A DNA stretch of 64,000 nucleotides from Cecembia rubra (GCF_003014575.1 NZ_PYGF01000001.1:1-64000); one strand, 5' to 3'; numbered from the stretch's first letter, positions 37,664-45,415 are shown. Notes: generated from the letters alone by a model not told the origin. Numbers and translations: made by a program.

Positions 37664-39769
37664 TTAATTGATTTTTTTACTCAATTCATCCATTTTTCTA
37701 TTTAGATCCAGTATTGCGGCACTATATCTGTCATCCCATTCTTGCAATCTGTCTTTGGACCTCATTTCAATTTCATATTGGATACCGGGAAGTACCCATG
37801 AGGCATAACCACTGAAGGGGTCCGTGGAGGCATAGAGGGATCTGTACCAACTTCCAAAATACATACCCTTGGAATCGATGAAGCTCTTTTCAAAATTCAA
37901 GAGTTCTTTGTTGATTATAGCTGATTTTTTGGAATCAGGGTTTCCGCTTTCAAGGAATGCATTGATTCTGGATTCCAACGTTGCTGCGCTTTCTTTTAAA
38001 GTAGCGATTGCAGACCTTGATTTTTCAAATCCTTTGAAATCTGCATGAAAGCCCTTTACACCTTTTTCTGCATTGTCAAAGTGAACTTCCAGGTCTTTGG
38101 CATACCTAGTCAATTGATATGGAATCAGCTCAGCATTGGCCAACCGTAAAGCGATGATACCGATGAGCTGCTCCACTGTTCCACCCATTTTGAAGGAAGG
38201 GTCAGCAAATTTCTCATAAAAATACATGTCATCGTAGTTGGTGTGATATAAAGAAGGGCCTCCTGCACCACCATTGATAGAAGGTACACCTACATGCATA
38301 TAGAAAGCGATATGGTCTGAGCCGCCGCCTAAGTTGCCGATATTAGGTTCATCGCTTTTTCCCGCCCAAATTTCATATACTGTTTTTGTGGAATCAGGAT
38401 AGATAACCTCCTTGGCAGCATCCATGATGATTTTTTTAAGGGTAGGGGAAGCAGAAGCACCAAAATTTCTTCCACCTACAGCAGCATCCAAGTTGATGTA
38501 AGCTACTGCTTTGGCATTTAATTCATCTCTAAACTGTTCTACCCATTCAGTGGATCCGATAACACCATGCTCTTCAGCATCCCAGTGGGCAATCATGATG
38601 GACCGGGATGGTCTTATACCCTGTGAGGCTAATTTTCCCAAAGTTTCTGTCATGCTCAAAAGCATAGCTGTTCCTGAGTTTGGATCAGTGGATCCAAATG
38701 CCCATGCATCATAATGACAGCCCAGGATAATCCATTCATCCGGATGGGTAGCACCTTTAAGTGTTGCCACTACATTGTTTGCTCTGACAAATCCTCTTTC
38801 TTGCTCAACTTTTAACCTTACCAATAAATCAGGCCCACCTTCCAAACGATAGGTGAAAGGAAGTCCTCCCTGCCATGCAGCAGGAACTGGTTTACCGTTC
38901 ATTTTTTCCAATATTTCCTGTGCTGAACCATAGGAAATCGGAGTGACCGGTATGGTATGGAGTCCTTTGACTTCTTTGGGGTCCAATCTTTTGACCTTGG
39001 TTTTGCTGTCCAAAGGCAAAGCGGGCTCGAATGGAGTCAATGGATCCCCTGTCCAATCCACTGTTAGCAAGGAGCCTCTTTGGATGGAATTGTCATTAAA
39101 AAGAAAACCCTCTGGATAGACTAGGCCTCTTGAAAAGCCTGCATCTGCAGGATCAGTGAAAATAATCAAACCTGCTGCTCCATATTCTTCAGCAAATTTG
39201 GCTTTATAACCTCTAAAGTTCCCGCCATATCTGGCCATAACAATTTTACCTTTAAGGTCAATTCCAAGTTCCTTTAACTTTTCAAAATCCGCCTTGGTAC
39301 CATAGTTGGCATAAACCACCTGGGCAGTGACATCACCACTTCCAGAAAAGGCATTCCAACCTTTCTTTAGCTCCGGATGGTAGGAAAAAGGATTGTCTTT
39401 AATAATATACTCTTGTTGGTTGAGAGGTTTTCGGATTGGATAAACCAGTTCAATCAGAGATTCCCCTTGCCCTTTGGTCAAATAGACGTCGTAGGGATAG
39501 ACTTTTACCTCCCAACCAGCCTTCTGCATAGTCGAAACCATATAGTCTTTAACTTTTTCATTAGCTTCGCTACCTGCTACATGGGGATGTTCTGTTATTG
39601 TGCTCAGATGGGTTTTGAACCTGCTAAAATCGACTGATTCTTTAAACTGATTTTCAATTTGCTTTTGCCTGGTTGCAGAATTCTTGGCAAATCCATCCAA
39701 AGTTTGGGCATGGACAGAAAAACCGGATAGCAGGGCAAAAGTAAATGTCAATAAGTAGGTATTCTTCAT
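37664..39769 (-). CDS. M28 family zinc peptidase, glutamate carboxypeptidase II-like, exported
   Basis: A 701-residue protein with a signal peptide (LLTFTFALLSGFSVHAQ). A protease-associated domain follows (about 120-330: GKIVMARYGGNFRGYKAKFA, AAGLIIFTDPADAGFS), then the M28 catalytic core with the zinc/catalytic blocks CHYDAWAFGSTDPNSGTAML, HWDAEEHGVIGSTEWVEQF and GGGSDHIAFYMHVGVPSI, and a C-terminal helical dimerisation domain. It should trim acidic or other dipeptides in the periplasm. The ATG at 39769 is preferred over 39796 as it starts a proper signal peptide. Confidence 0.93.
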   Translation of the reverse strand: MKNTYLLTFTFALLSGFSVHAQTLDGFAKNSATRQKQIENQFKESVDFSRFKTHLSTITEHPHVAGSEANEKVKDYMVSTMQKAGWEVKVYPYDVYLTKGQGESLIELVYPIRKPLNQQEYIIKDNPFSYHPELKKGWNAFSGSGDVTAQVVYANYGTKADFEKLKELGIDLKGKIVMARYGGNFRGYKAKFAEEYGAAGLIIFTDPADAGFSRGLVYPEGFLFNDNSIQRGSLLTVDWTGDPLTPFEPALPLDSKTKVKRLDPKEVKGLHTIPVTPISYGSAQEILEKMNGKPVPAAWQGGLPFTYRLEGGPDLLVRLKVEQERGFVRANNVVATLKGATHPDEWIILGCHYDAWAFGSTDPNSGTAMLLSMTETLGKLASQGIRPSRSIMIAHWDAEEHGVIGSTEWVEQFRDELNAKAVAYINLDAAVGGRNFGASASPTLKKIIMDAAKEVIYPDSTKTVYEIWAGKSDEPNIGNLGGGSDHIAFYMHVGVPSINGGAGGPSLYHTNYDDMYFYEKFADPSFKMGGTVEQLIGIIALRLANAELIPYQLTRYAKDLEVHFDNAEKGVKGFHADFKGFEKSRSAIATLKESAATLESRINAFLESGNPDSKKSAIINKELLNFEKSFIDSKGMYFGSWYRSLYASTDPFSGYASWVLPGIQYEIEMRSKDRLQEWDDRYSAAILDLNRKMDELSKKIN

Positions 39770-40038
39770 AGACTTTATTCGTTGGAAATTGATCATCTAC
39801 AAATTTATTTAAAGTAAAGGTTTATGGCAGTTAATCTTTTTGAATGGTTGAATTTCGTTATGGTCAGTTTTTGAATTACAACTTAGCATTCTGGAGAAAG
39901 GGATGTATTATGTCTGTAAAAAATATACTGTCATTTTTTAACCAATGCATCAGTCTTTCTCATTATTTTGTTCAAAAAGCCTTAATATTAGGTGAAATTT
40001 GCACTTTAGCCAATCAAATGGTGTTTACTTCAGGCATT

Positions 40039-40794
40039 ATGTTGAAAGTAGAAAAAAATAAAAAAGTGGGAGATAATATAGAATTGGTTCCACAGCTGAC
40101 CTTGGACTGCGTAATATTTGGTTTTCATGAAGCATCACTTAAGGTATTATTGTTGAAATGGAAAGATACAGATTACTTCAGTCTTCCCGGAGGCGCAGTG
40201 AAGCAAATAGAGTCATTGGATGATGCGGCCATTAGGATATTGAAAGAAAGGACTGGTCTTGATAGAATATTTTTACGGCAATTTCACACCTTTGGAAAGG
40301 TTGAAAGGTATGATAGAGAAGAGATCAAGCAAAAGCTTTCCCATTTGGTCAATCCTGACTTATGGTACAAAAGGCCAATATCAGTAGGTTATTATGCACT
40401 TGTTGATTATGAGGAAGTATTCCCCAATCCTGATAGCTTATCTGAGTCTTGTGCTTGGTGGGACCTCAATGAAATTCCCGAATTGTTGTTTGATCATAAT
40501 GAAATTTTGGAGAAAGCCCTTCACGCACTGCGTTTGGAACTCAGTTTTCAACCTGTAGGTTTAAACTTACTTCCGGAGAAATTTACCATGCCGGATATGA
40601 TGCGGATGTATGAAGCGATTCTCGGGAAAAAAATAGATCCCAGGAATTTTCAGAAAAAAATCCTTAAATCAGGAATTGTGATCAAACTGGATGAGGTAAA
40701 AAAAGGAGTGGCTCATAAGTCCCCTTTTCTTTACAAGTTTGATGAAATAAAGTATGCTGAGGTATTAAAAGAAGGAGGACTGTTTTTTATTTGA
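40039..40794 (+). CDS. NrtR-like transcriptional regulator with Nudix-fold domain
   Basis: A 251-residue protein. A Nudix fold (residues about 15-150: LDCVIFGFHEASLKVLLLKW, FSLPGGAVKQIESLDDAAIR) precedes a winged-helix C-terminus (LLPEKFTMPDMMRMYEAILG, IDPRNFQKKIL). The Nudix box ends RILKER instead of REUxEE, so two catalytic acidic positions are lost and it is probably a sensor rather than a hydrolase. NrtR-type regulators bind ADP-ribose or related sugars near NAD or pentose genes; no such genes are here. I prefer the ATG at 40039; the 65 codons upstream are not Nudix-like. Confidence 0.85.
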   Translation: MLKVEKNKKVGDNIELVPQLTLDCVIFGFHEASLKVLLLKWKDTDYFSLPGGAVKQIESLDDAAIRILKERTGLDRIFLRQFHTFGKVERYDREEIKQKLSHLVNPDLWYKRPISVGYYALVDYEEVFPNPDSLSESCAWWDLNEIPELLFDHNEILEKALHALRLELSFQPVGLNLLPEKFTMPDMMRMYEAILGKKIDPRNFQKKILKSGIVIKLDEVKKGVAHKSPFLYKFDEIKYAEVLKEGGLFFI

Positions 40795-40833
40795 TTCTCT
40801 ACCATTATCTTCAATGCGATAGTTAATAGATAC

Positions 40834-41928
40834 ATGGATTCCCTTCGGATTTTGCATTTACAAAAAACTGCCTATTCCTTAATCATTTTAGTATTGGTGG
40901 TCTGGATAATGAAATCAGGTTCAGTAATCTTGATACCTTTGTTCTGGGCGGCATTTTTTGCCTTTGCACTTTATCCAGTGTCCAATTGGTTGGAAGAAAA
41001 GGGGTTTCCAAGAGCTGTGGCCATTGTATTAACTTTGATTTTGATCACCTCATTAGCTGTCTTTTTGTTTTATTCACTTACAGATCAGGTCATTGGCTTG
41101 ATTAAGGATATCCCAGATATTAAGGCATCTTTTTTTAAGAAAGTAGATCTTTATCTGGAGGATTTTGGTGGTTTTATTCAAGGGGGATCGGAAATGCCTT
41201 CTGCTTCTGATTTACTGAACCCCCGTAATCTGGAAGCTGCCTTATATGAAACCGGAAGGTCCTTGGTTTTATTGGGGGTGATGCCTTTGTTTATTTTTCT
41301 GATGTTGTTTTATAAGGACTTTTTCAGTGAATTCCTTAGAAAGTTATCAAAAGATGGTGAGCCAAGGGTTTTGATTTTTATCAAAGACTCGGGAAAAGTA
41401 ATTCAGTCTTATTTGCTGGGAATGCTTTTAGTTACAATCATAGTAAGTATAATTTCCGGATTGGTTTTTTACTTTTTGGGAATTAAATATTACCTCTTGT
41501 TTGCGGTATTTATTGCAGTGATGAACCTGATTCCCTATGTTGGGGTGATTTTCAGCTCATTGCTTTTGGTTTTTTATGTACTATTGACCACGGACAGTAT
41601 GTTTTACCCATTGGCTACGGTATTTTTGTTATGGCTGATCCAGTTTGTTGAAAATAATTTCATTACCCCAGTAGTAGTTGGAGGAAAAGTAAGGGTAAAT
41701 GCCTTTGCTGTCATTTTGGCTATTTTGGTGGGAGGCTATATTTGGGGTGTTTCCGGAATGATATTGTTCATCCCTCTTGCCGGTCTTTTAAAAATTACTT
41801 TTGAAAGGATTCCTTCACTAGCAGCTTACGGTTATTTGTTAGGGGATGTTTATCCTGTAATAGAAAAGCGGGAAAACTTTTATAAGGCATTCATAAGATT
41901 GATAAAACAAAAAAAGAGGCCTTCATGA
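40834..41928 (+). CDS. AI-2E family transporter (UPF0118 permease)
   Basis: A 364-residue membrane protein of the PerM/TqsA/AI-2E exporter-like family, with eight or so hydrophobic segments. Typical blocks are IPLFWAAFFAFALYPVSNWL, VIQSYLLGMLLVTIIVSIIS, MNLIPYVGVIFSS and QFVENNFITPVVVGGKVRVN. Known members export autoinducer-2 or exchange Na+/H+; substrate here is unknown. The last codons form part of a terminator hairpin, and the tRNA-Leu follows on the opposite strand 12 bp later. Confidence 0.9.
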   Translation: MDSLRILHLQKTAYSLIILVLVVWIMKSGSVILIPLFWAAFFAFALYPVSNWLEEKGFPRAVAIVLTLILITSLAVFLFYSLTDQVIGLIKDIPDIKASFFKKVDLYLEDFGGFIQGGSEMPSASDLLNPRNLEAALYETGRSLVLLGVMPLFIFLMLFYKDFFSEFLRKLSKDGEPRVLIFIKDSGKVIQSYLLGMLLVTIIVSIISGLVFYFLGIKYYLLFAVFIAVMNLIPYVGVIFSSLLLVFYVLLTTDSMFYPLATVFLLWLIQFVENNFITPVVVGGKVRVNAFAVILAILVGGYIWGVSGMILFIPLAGLLKITFERIPSLAAYGYLLGDVYPVIEKRENFYKAFIRLIKQKKRPS

Positions 41929-41937
41929 CCTCTTTTT
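41911..41937. terminator. Bidirectional terminator overlapping the permease stop
   Basis: AAAAAGAGG (41911-41919) and CCTCTTTTT (41929-41937) are perfect inverted arms around 9 bases holding the permease stop codon. It can stop both the permease mRNA and the tRNA-Leu transcript. Confidence 0.82.
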
Positions 41938-41940
41938 ATG

Positions 41941-42022
41941 TGCGCACGAGAAGAGTCGAACTTCCATGCCCAAGGGCGCTGCCGCCTGAAGACAGTGCGT
42001 CTACCAATTTCGCCACGTACGC
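41941..42022 (-). tRNA. tRNA-Leu, anticodon CAG
   Basis: On the minus strand the 82-nt sequence starts GCGTACG and ends CGTGCGC plus discriminator A; these form a 7-bp acceptor stem with one G-T pair. The anticodon arm is CTGTC-TTCAGGC-GGCAG, giving anticodon CAG for CUG codons. A long variable arm (CGCCCTTGGGCA region) marks a class II tRNA. The T arm carries TTCGACT. CCA is not encoded. Confidence 0.95.
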
Positions 42023-42037
42023 AAATCGATATGTAAA

Positions 42038-42056
42038 TTGTCGGGATGACAGGATT
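42038..42056 (-). other. tRNA 3'-end-like sequence, possible attachment-site remnant
   Basis: The minus strand reads AATCCTGTCATCCCGACAA. This looks like the T-arm 3' strand (CCTGT), acceptor 3' strand (CATCCCG) and discriminator A of a bacterial tRNA, most like tRNA-Pro. No tRNA 5' half is present. Such a fragment is what a tyrosine recombinase leaves at one end of an island integrated into a tRNA gene. The match is from memory; the intact partner tRNA is not in the window. Confidence 0.4.
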
Positions 42057-42294
42057 ACAACCACCCCGTGCAAATCTTTATGTATCAGTAAGTTACAAAA
42101 CGTAATTTCAGCGGGTTCACCGTTCAGTTCTCAATTTATTCGAACTGGTTTGAGTGCATTTGGTGAACTCCGAAACCTTTGTAAATATACAAAAAAGCCC
42201 GCTTTTTGGGTTCAAATCGTGGCAAAAAGTGCTAAATTTTATTGGTAACTGGCGATAGATTTTAGTGCCGTTTGACTGCCTTCATCTGGCAAGG

Positions 42295-42495
42295 TCAATC
42301 GGTGATGTAGCGCTCTACAATGGACGGTGCAAGGCCAGTGAATTCGCAAAATTCGTTTACGCTCACGAACTGGTGTGACTCTTTAGCAAGCTCCTCCCTA
42401 ATCCTGTTAAGGAGCTTCCTGCCGTATCGTTCACTCTTGCCAGTGATCCGCTGCACGTCTTTTGGATAAATACAGGCTCGTTTGGTTTCGATCAT
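42295..42495 (-). CDS. Small HTH-like protein
   Basis: A 66-residue protein (MIETKRACIYPKDVQRITGK to VERYITD). It holds two predicted helix-turn-helix-like segments: PKDVQRITGKSERYGRKLLN and FVSVNEFCEFTGLAPSIVER. It is probably a DNA-binding regulator. It is divergent from the cassette starting at 42686, across a 190-bp gap that contains an inverted repeat GTTGC-N6-GCAAC (42651-42666). The 270 bp between it and the tRNA show no gene. I recall similar small proteins beside the same cassette in other Bacteroidota, but cannot verify this. Confidence 0.7.
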   Translation of the reverse strand: MIETKRACIYPKDVQRITGKSERYGRKLLNRIREELAKESHQFVSVNEFCEFTGLAPSIVERYITD

Positions 42496-42685
42496 ACTTT
42501 ATCTATACTTCATGTATGCTTTTGGTGTACTGTAAATATACGGAATGCCATTGGCAGTTCATTTTGAACCATTCGGAATAAACGGTATTCAATGTTCCTA
42601 ACCGGAACCTGTTTTTTGTCTGCCCTTCGTAATTATCGGATTTTCGAAGAGTTGCAACGAAGCAACAAATCAAAATTCAAATGAT

Positions 42686-43459
42686 ATGGCAAGACAAGCT
42701 GGGATTATCAAGTTGAAGGGCAAAGTCGGTGACATGTCCTTTTACAAAACGAAAGATGGCTACCTGGCCCGGGAAAAGGGTGGGGTGGACAAAGACCGGA
42801 TCCAGAATGATCCGGCTTTTCAGCGTACCCGTGAAAACGGTGCTGAGTTTGGCCGTGCCGGTGCAGCCGGACGGACTTTGAGAACGGCCTTTAGGCCGCT
42901 ACTTCTGCGTACCTCTGACAGTCGGTTGACCTCCAGACTGACCAAAGAAATGGTGAAGGTGATCAAAGCGGATGCAACCAGTGCCCGTGGAGAACGGAAC
43001 GTTCTCGATGGTGAGCTGGAGCTTTTGCAGGGCTTTGAATTCAATGCAAATGGCCGTCTGGGAGCTACAATATATGCGCCATTTGACGCAAGTATTGACA
43101 GAGCTACTGGTGAAGCTGTAGTCAATGTGCCGGGCTTTGTTCCCCAAAATACCATTGCTGCGCCTCAAGGTGCTACGCACCTGAAATTTGTATCTGCTGC
43201 GGTGGAGATTGATTTTGAGGCCGATGACTTCACCCTGGTTGCTTCTGAAAGTGGAGAGATTGAAATCGGGCCACAGGCGGAAGCTGCGGTGAACCTGTCC
43301 AATGGTTTGCCTGCAAACAGTACCAAGGCACTAATGCTGGTTTTTGGTGTGGAGTTCTATCAGGAAGTGAACGGTAGCTTCTACCCACTAAAAAACGGCT
43401 CCTACAACGCCCTGGCGTTGGTGGCTATTGATGGTGCTCCTGCAGTTCAGCAAACCTAA
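42686..43459 (+). CDS. Conserved protein of unknown function, first gene of the cassette
   Basis: A 257-residue protein with no signal peptide or membrane segment. The first 110 residues are basic (IIKLKGKVGDMSFYKTKDGY, RTRENGAEFGRAGAAGRTLR, RLTKEMVKVIKADATSARGE). The rest looks beta-rich and acidic to hydrophobic (FVSAAVEIDFEADDFTLVAS, KALMLVFGVEFYQEVNGSFYP). I recognise it as a recurring Bacteroidota hypothetical but know no function. A virion-like or nucleic-acid-packaging protein is conceivable from the basic N-terminus. Its stop overlaps the next start (TAATG), so the cassette is translated as a unit. Confidence 0.75.
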   Translation: MARQAGIIKLKGKVGDMSFYKTKDGYLAREKGGVDKDRIQNDPAFQRTRENGAEFGRAGAAGRTLRTAFRPLLLRTSDSRLTSRLTKEMVKVIKADATSARGERNVLDGELELLQGFEFNANGRLGATIYAPFDASIDRATGEAVVNVPGFVPQNTIAAPQGATHLKFVSAAVEIDFEADDFTLVASESGEIEIGPQAEAAVNLSNGLPANSTKALMLVFGVEFYQEVNGSFYPLKNGSYNALALVAIDGAPAVQQT

Positions 43460-43878
43460 TGTTGGTTCGGATGGAATTGATTCTCACAAGAAGCTATTAT
43501 CCGGAGGGAACCAACGGAAAGCTCTGTGATGGTGAGCAGCTGGTCTGCTCCACCATCGAGCTTCCCTGGAGGGAAAACCAGCGGATGGTATCGAGCATCC
43601 CGGAAGGGAGGTATGAGCTTGTAAAGCGATACACCGATAAACGGGGCTGGCATTTGCTGGTGAAAAATGTACCCAATAGAAGCGGCATCCTTTTTCACCC
43701 TGCCAATGACGCCCTGAAGGAACTGAAGGGCTGTATAGCCCCGGTTTCAAAGGTCATCGGTCCAGGTAAAGGGACGGATTCCAAAACTGCCGATTCCAGG
43801 CTGAAAACACTTGTGTTTGAGGCCATGGAAAGAGGCGAAAATGTATTTCTCAATATTCAAAAAGCAAAAAGCGTATGA
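43459..43878 (+). CDS. DUF5675 family protein
   Basis: A 139-residue protein (ELILTRSYYPEGTNGKLCDGE, CSTIELPWRENQRMVSSIPEGRYELVKR, GILFHPANDALKELKGCIAP). This is the DUF5675 pattern found in phages and mobile regions; the GRYxLxxR and HxGN-like features recall peptidoglycan-active folds, but activity is not shown. Start may be 43459 or the second Met at 43471. It overlaps the upstream gene by 1 bp and the downstream gene by 4 bp (ATGA). Confidence 0.8.
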   Translation: MLVRMELILTRSYYPEGTNGKLCDGEQLVCSTIELPWRENQRMVSSIPEGRYELVKRYTDKRGWHLLVKNVPNRSGILFHPANDALKELKGCIAPVSKVIGPGKGTDSKTADSRLKTLVFEAMERGENVFLNIQKAKSV

Positions 43879-44105
43879 CGATCATAGAAAGGGCGAAAGC
43901 CCCAACACCCAAGTTTTTCAAAGTGCTCCGAAACGTGGGTTTGGCACTAGCGGCAGCTGGTGGCGCTCTGTTGGCAGCACCAATCAGTTTACCGGCCGGA
44001 ATAGTTGCCCTGGGCGGCTATCTCACCGTAGGTGGGACGGTACTGACTGCAGTCAGTCAGGTGACTGTAGAGGATGGTGCAAAAGCGGACAGGAAAGATG
44101 GCTAA
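43875..44105 (+). CDS. Small holin-like membrane protein
   Basis: A 76-residue protein. After a charged start (MTIIERAKAPTPKFFKVLRN) come two hydrophobic stretches, VGLALAAAGGALLAAPISLP and IVALGGYLTVGGTVLTAVSQV, and a short charged tail. Two membrane helices in a tiny protein next to a DUF5675 gene suggest a holin or membrane accessory, which is inference only. It overlaps neighbours on both sides (4 and 8 bp). Confidence 0.7.
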   Translation: MTIIERAKAPTPKFFKVLRNVGLALAAAGGALLAAPISLPAGIVALGGYLTVGGTVLTAVSQVTVEDGAKADRKDG

Positions 44106-44307
44106 CCTGGTAAGTGGAGGAGGCACGAAGGCAGGAACTGCCGGAGGCACGTTGCTGAGTGTCCTGGTGAATATCAGCTCCGGGGATATCCTCCACACCT
44201 GTGTATTAGCTGCTGTTGGAGCGGTAGTGAGCTTTACCGTGTCCATTCTGCTAAAGGTGCTATTCCAACGGTTCAAAAGAAAACATCCACCTCCGAAGGG
44301 GATGTGA
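44098..44307 (+). CDS. Small membrane protein, last gene of the cassette
   Basis: A 69-residue protein with Gly/Ser-rich N-terminus (MANLVSGGGTKAGTAGGT), a hydrophobic central region (LLSVLVNISSGDILHTCVLA and AVGAVVSFTVSILLKVLF) and a strongly basic tail (QRFKRKHPPPKGM). The ATG at 44098 overlaps the previous gene by 8 bp; a start at 44074 is possible but less likely. The basic C-terminus suggests an N-out/C-in topology. Function unknown. Confidence 0.68.
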   Translation: MANLVSGGGTKAGTAGGTLLSVLVNISSGDILHTCVLAAVGAVVSFTVSILLKVLFQRFKRKHPPPKGM

Positions 44308-44344
44308 TTCCCGCAAGTCGGGAAAGTTTGTGTTCCTCTCAATT

Positions 44345-44371
44345 AAAAGGCCTCCTCGTGGGGTCTTTTTT
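44345..44371. terminator. Intrinsic terminator closing the cassette
   Basis: AAAAGGCCTC (44345-44354) pairs with GGGGTCTTTT (44360-44369) with two G-T pairs, followed by T residues. It also abuts the stop of the convergent DUF6943 gene. Confidence 0.75.
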
Positions 44372-44793
44372 CATTCCAGGAGGATCCGGAACATAATTGC
44401 TCTTTTTACCTGCTTCACAAGCTCCACCTGCTTTTGGAGAATCTTGGCTTTCTTCTCAAAGTACTGAAGGAGTGCCAATGACTTTAGGTACTTCCCACGG
44501 TCTTTCAAGGCCTTTTCCTGCCCTGCCAGCAATACCGCTCTGGCATCACCTATCCTGATGAATGGGACAACAGAACCGGTCAAGTGTGGCGTGAACGCCT
44601 GTGCCTGCCAAAGACCGTAAGAGAGCCAGAAATAAAAGTTCCGTGCCTCTTCCGATTCTGTGGTGATGGCGAAGCAATTGGGACAAGGGGTATCGAGCGG
44701 CTTTCCCGCATTCAGCCCTTTGGACAAAATGAAGAAATGTGGCCGGGCACTGGAGAAGCCTGCATTGTAGGTTTTGATCTGAAAAGTGTGCAT
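44371..44793 (-). CDS. DUF6943 family protein
   Basis: A 140-residue protein: MHTFQIKTYNAGFSSARPHF, FILSKGLNAGKPLDTPCPNC, FYFWLSYGLWQAQAFTPHLT and GSVVPFIRIGDARAVL. The C-terminal 50 residues form a Lys/Leu-rich helix. This pattern is a family common in Bacteroidota conjugative elements (DUF6943), of unknown function. CPNC plus nearby residues might bind a metal, but a second Cys pair is lacking. I use the ATG at 44793; the longer frame runs into the non-coding region. Confidence 0.78.
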   Translation of the reverse strand: MHTFQIKTYNAGFSSARPHFFILSKGLNAGKPLDTPCPNCFAITTESEEARNFYFWLSYGLWQAQAFTPHLTGSVVPFIRIGDARAVLLAGQEKALKDRGKYLKSLALLQYFEKKAKILQKQVELVKQVKRAIMFRILLE

Positions 44794-44913
44794 AGTATGA
44801 GCATTTAAAGTTTTGCTCGCTGCGCTTCGCACACATTTCAAAAGAGAAAAGAAAAAAGGGAAAAAAAGAAAAGAGAAAGCCTTTGGTCAGGTGGGCATGG
44901 ACAGGGCAGTCAA

Positions 44914-44967
44914 GGTTTTTTGGAAAAATACTTCCGCCAATTGGCGGAGGAGATTTTTTCAAAAACC
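44914..44967. repeat. Dyad element A, centred on a 16-bp perfect palindrome
   Basis: TCCGCCAATTGGCGGA (44933-44948) is a perfect palindrome. Outer arms GGTTTTTTGGAAAAAT (44914-44929) and ATTTTTTCAAAAACC (44953-44967) are also inverted with small slips, giving a 54-bp dyad. It shares the frame AATACT...GGAGATTTTTT with element B. Confidence 0.75.
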
Positions 44968-45075
44968 CGAAGGGCTTGACCTTGACGGTCCTGATTAGGG
45001 TTGGCCTAGTGCGGCCCGCCTAACTTAGTTGCACTCTTTGTTTTTGTTCTTCTTTGTCCGACACCAGAGAAAAAA

Positions 45076-45100
45076 AGAGCCCCCCTAAAAGGGAAGCTCT
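45076..45100 (-). terminator. Minus-strand intrinsic terminator with no gene upstream
   Basis: AGAGC plus CCC pair with GGG plus GCTCT across a TAAAA-containing loop; on the minus strand the stem is followed by seven T. The nearest minus-strand gene (45416) ends about 315 bp upstream, so the terminator may end an untranslated RNA. Confidence 0.6.
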
Positions 45101-45291
45101 GAAAGGCACAACTCGAACCATAGAAAGCGAAGCGTATAATCTGTGATACCACAATGCTGAACGCCTGCATGGAACGGACGACCTGAGGTGCGAACGCCCG
45201 CCAGCAACCACCGGCTGCCGCAACGGACTCTAAATAATAACTTAAACATAATGCCCTTCATCACAGGAACGGTGTGATTGCGGCAAGGGCT

Positions 45292-45340
45292 GTGAAAAAA
45301 AAATACTACCTGAAGGGTGGAGATTTTTTTTGAAACAGGC
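45292..45340. repeat. Dyad element B, relative of element A
   Basis: GAAAAAAAAATACTACC is followed by TGAAGGGTGGAGATTTTTTTT and GAAAC. A-run/T-run arms and CCT...AGGG inner arms form a hairpin. The shared words AAATACT, GGAGATTTTTT match element A about 370 bp away. Confidence 0.55.
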
Positions 45341-45415
45341 GAAGCGGACCCTTGCAAGCTCTCACATCCGCATGCCTGTAACTTTGCTTTATGTTTTGGT
45401 TATTTTGAACCCGCT

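Larger units (their letters stand above)
44794..45415. other. Structured non-coding segment of the element
   Basis: About 620 bp without a convincing gene. It holds two similar dyad elements (44914-44967 and 45292-45340), a minus-strand terminator (45076-45100), purine-rich runs, and two copies of an AGCGnAGYG word (44815-44830, 45126-45140). Open frames here lack homology and have odd composition. Possible roles are an untranslated RNA or transfer-origin DNA. Confidence 0.6.

Noticed and set aside
39844-40038. N-terminal 65 codons of the Nudix/NrtR open frame
   Set aside because: The stretch is Cys- and aromatic-rich with no match to the Nudix fold; the ATG at 40039 begins just before the domain.
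41941-42022. tRNA-Leu as the integration site of the element
   Set aside because: Integrases normally use the tRNA 3' end. Here the 3' end faces the chromosomal permease and the island lies on the 5' side, so the nearby tRNA-like fragment at 42038-42056 is a better boundary candidate.
41925-42248. Open frame of 107 codons across the tRNA-Leu
   Set aside because: It reads through the tRNA on the opposite strand and the permease terminator, with no domain and unnatural composition. The tRNA explains the region.
44813-44998. 61-codon Lys-rich ORF over dyad element A
   Set aside because: Poly-Lys translation comes from the purine-rich run, and the dyad lies inside it. No evidence of coding.
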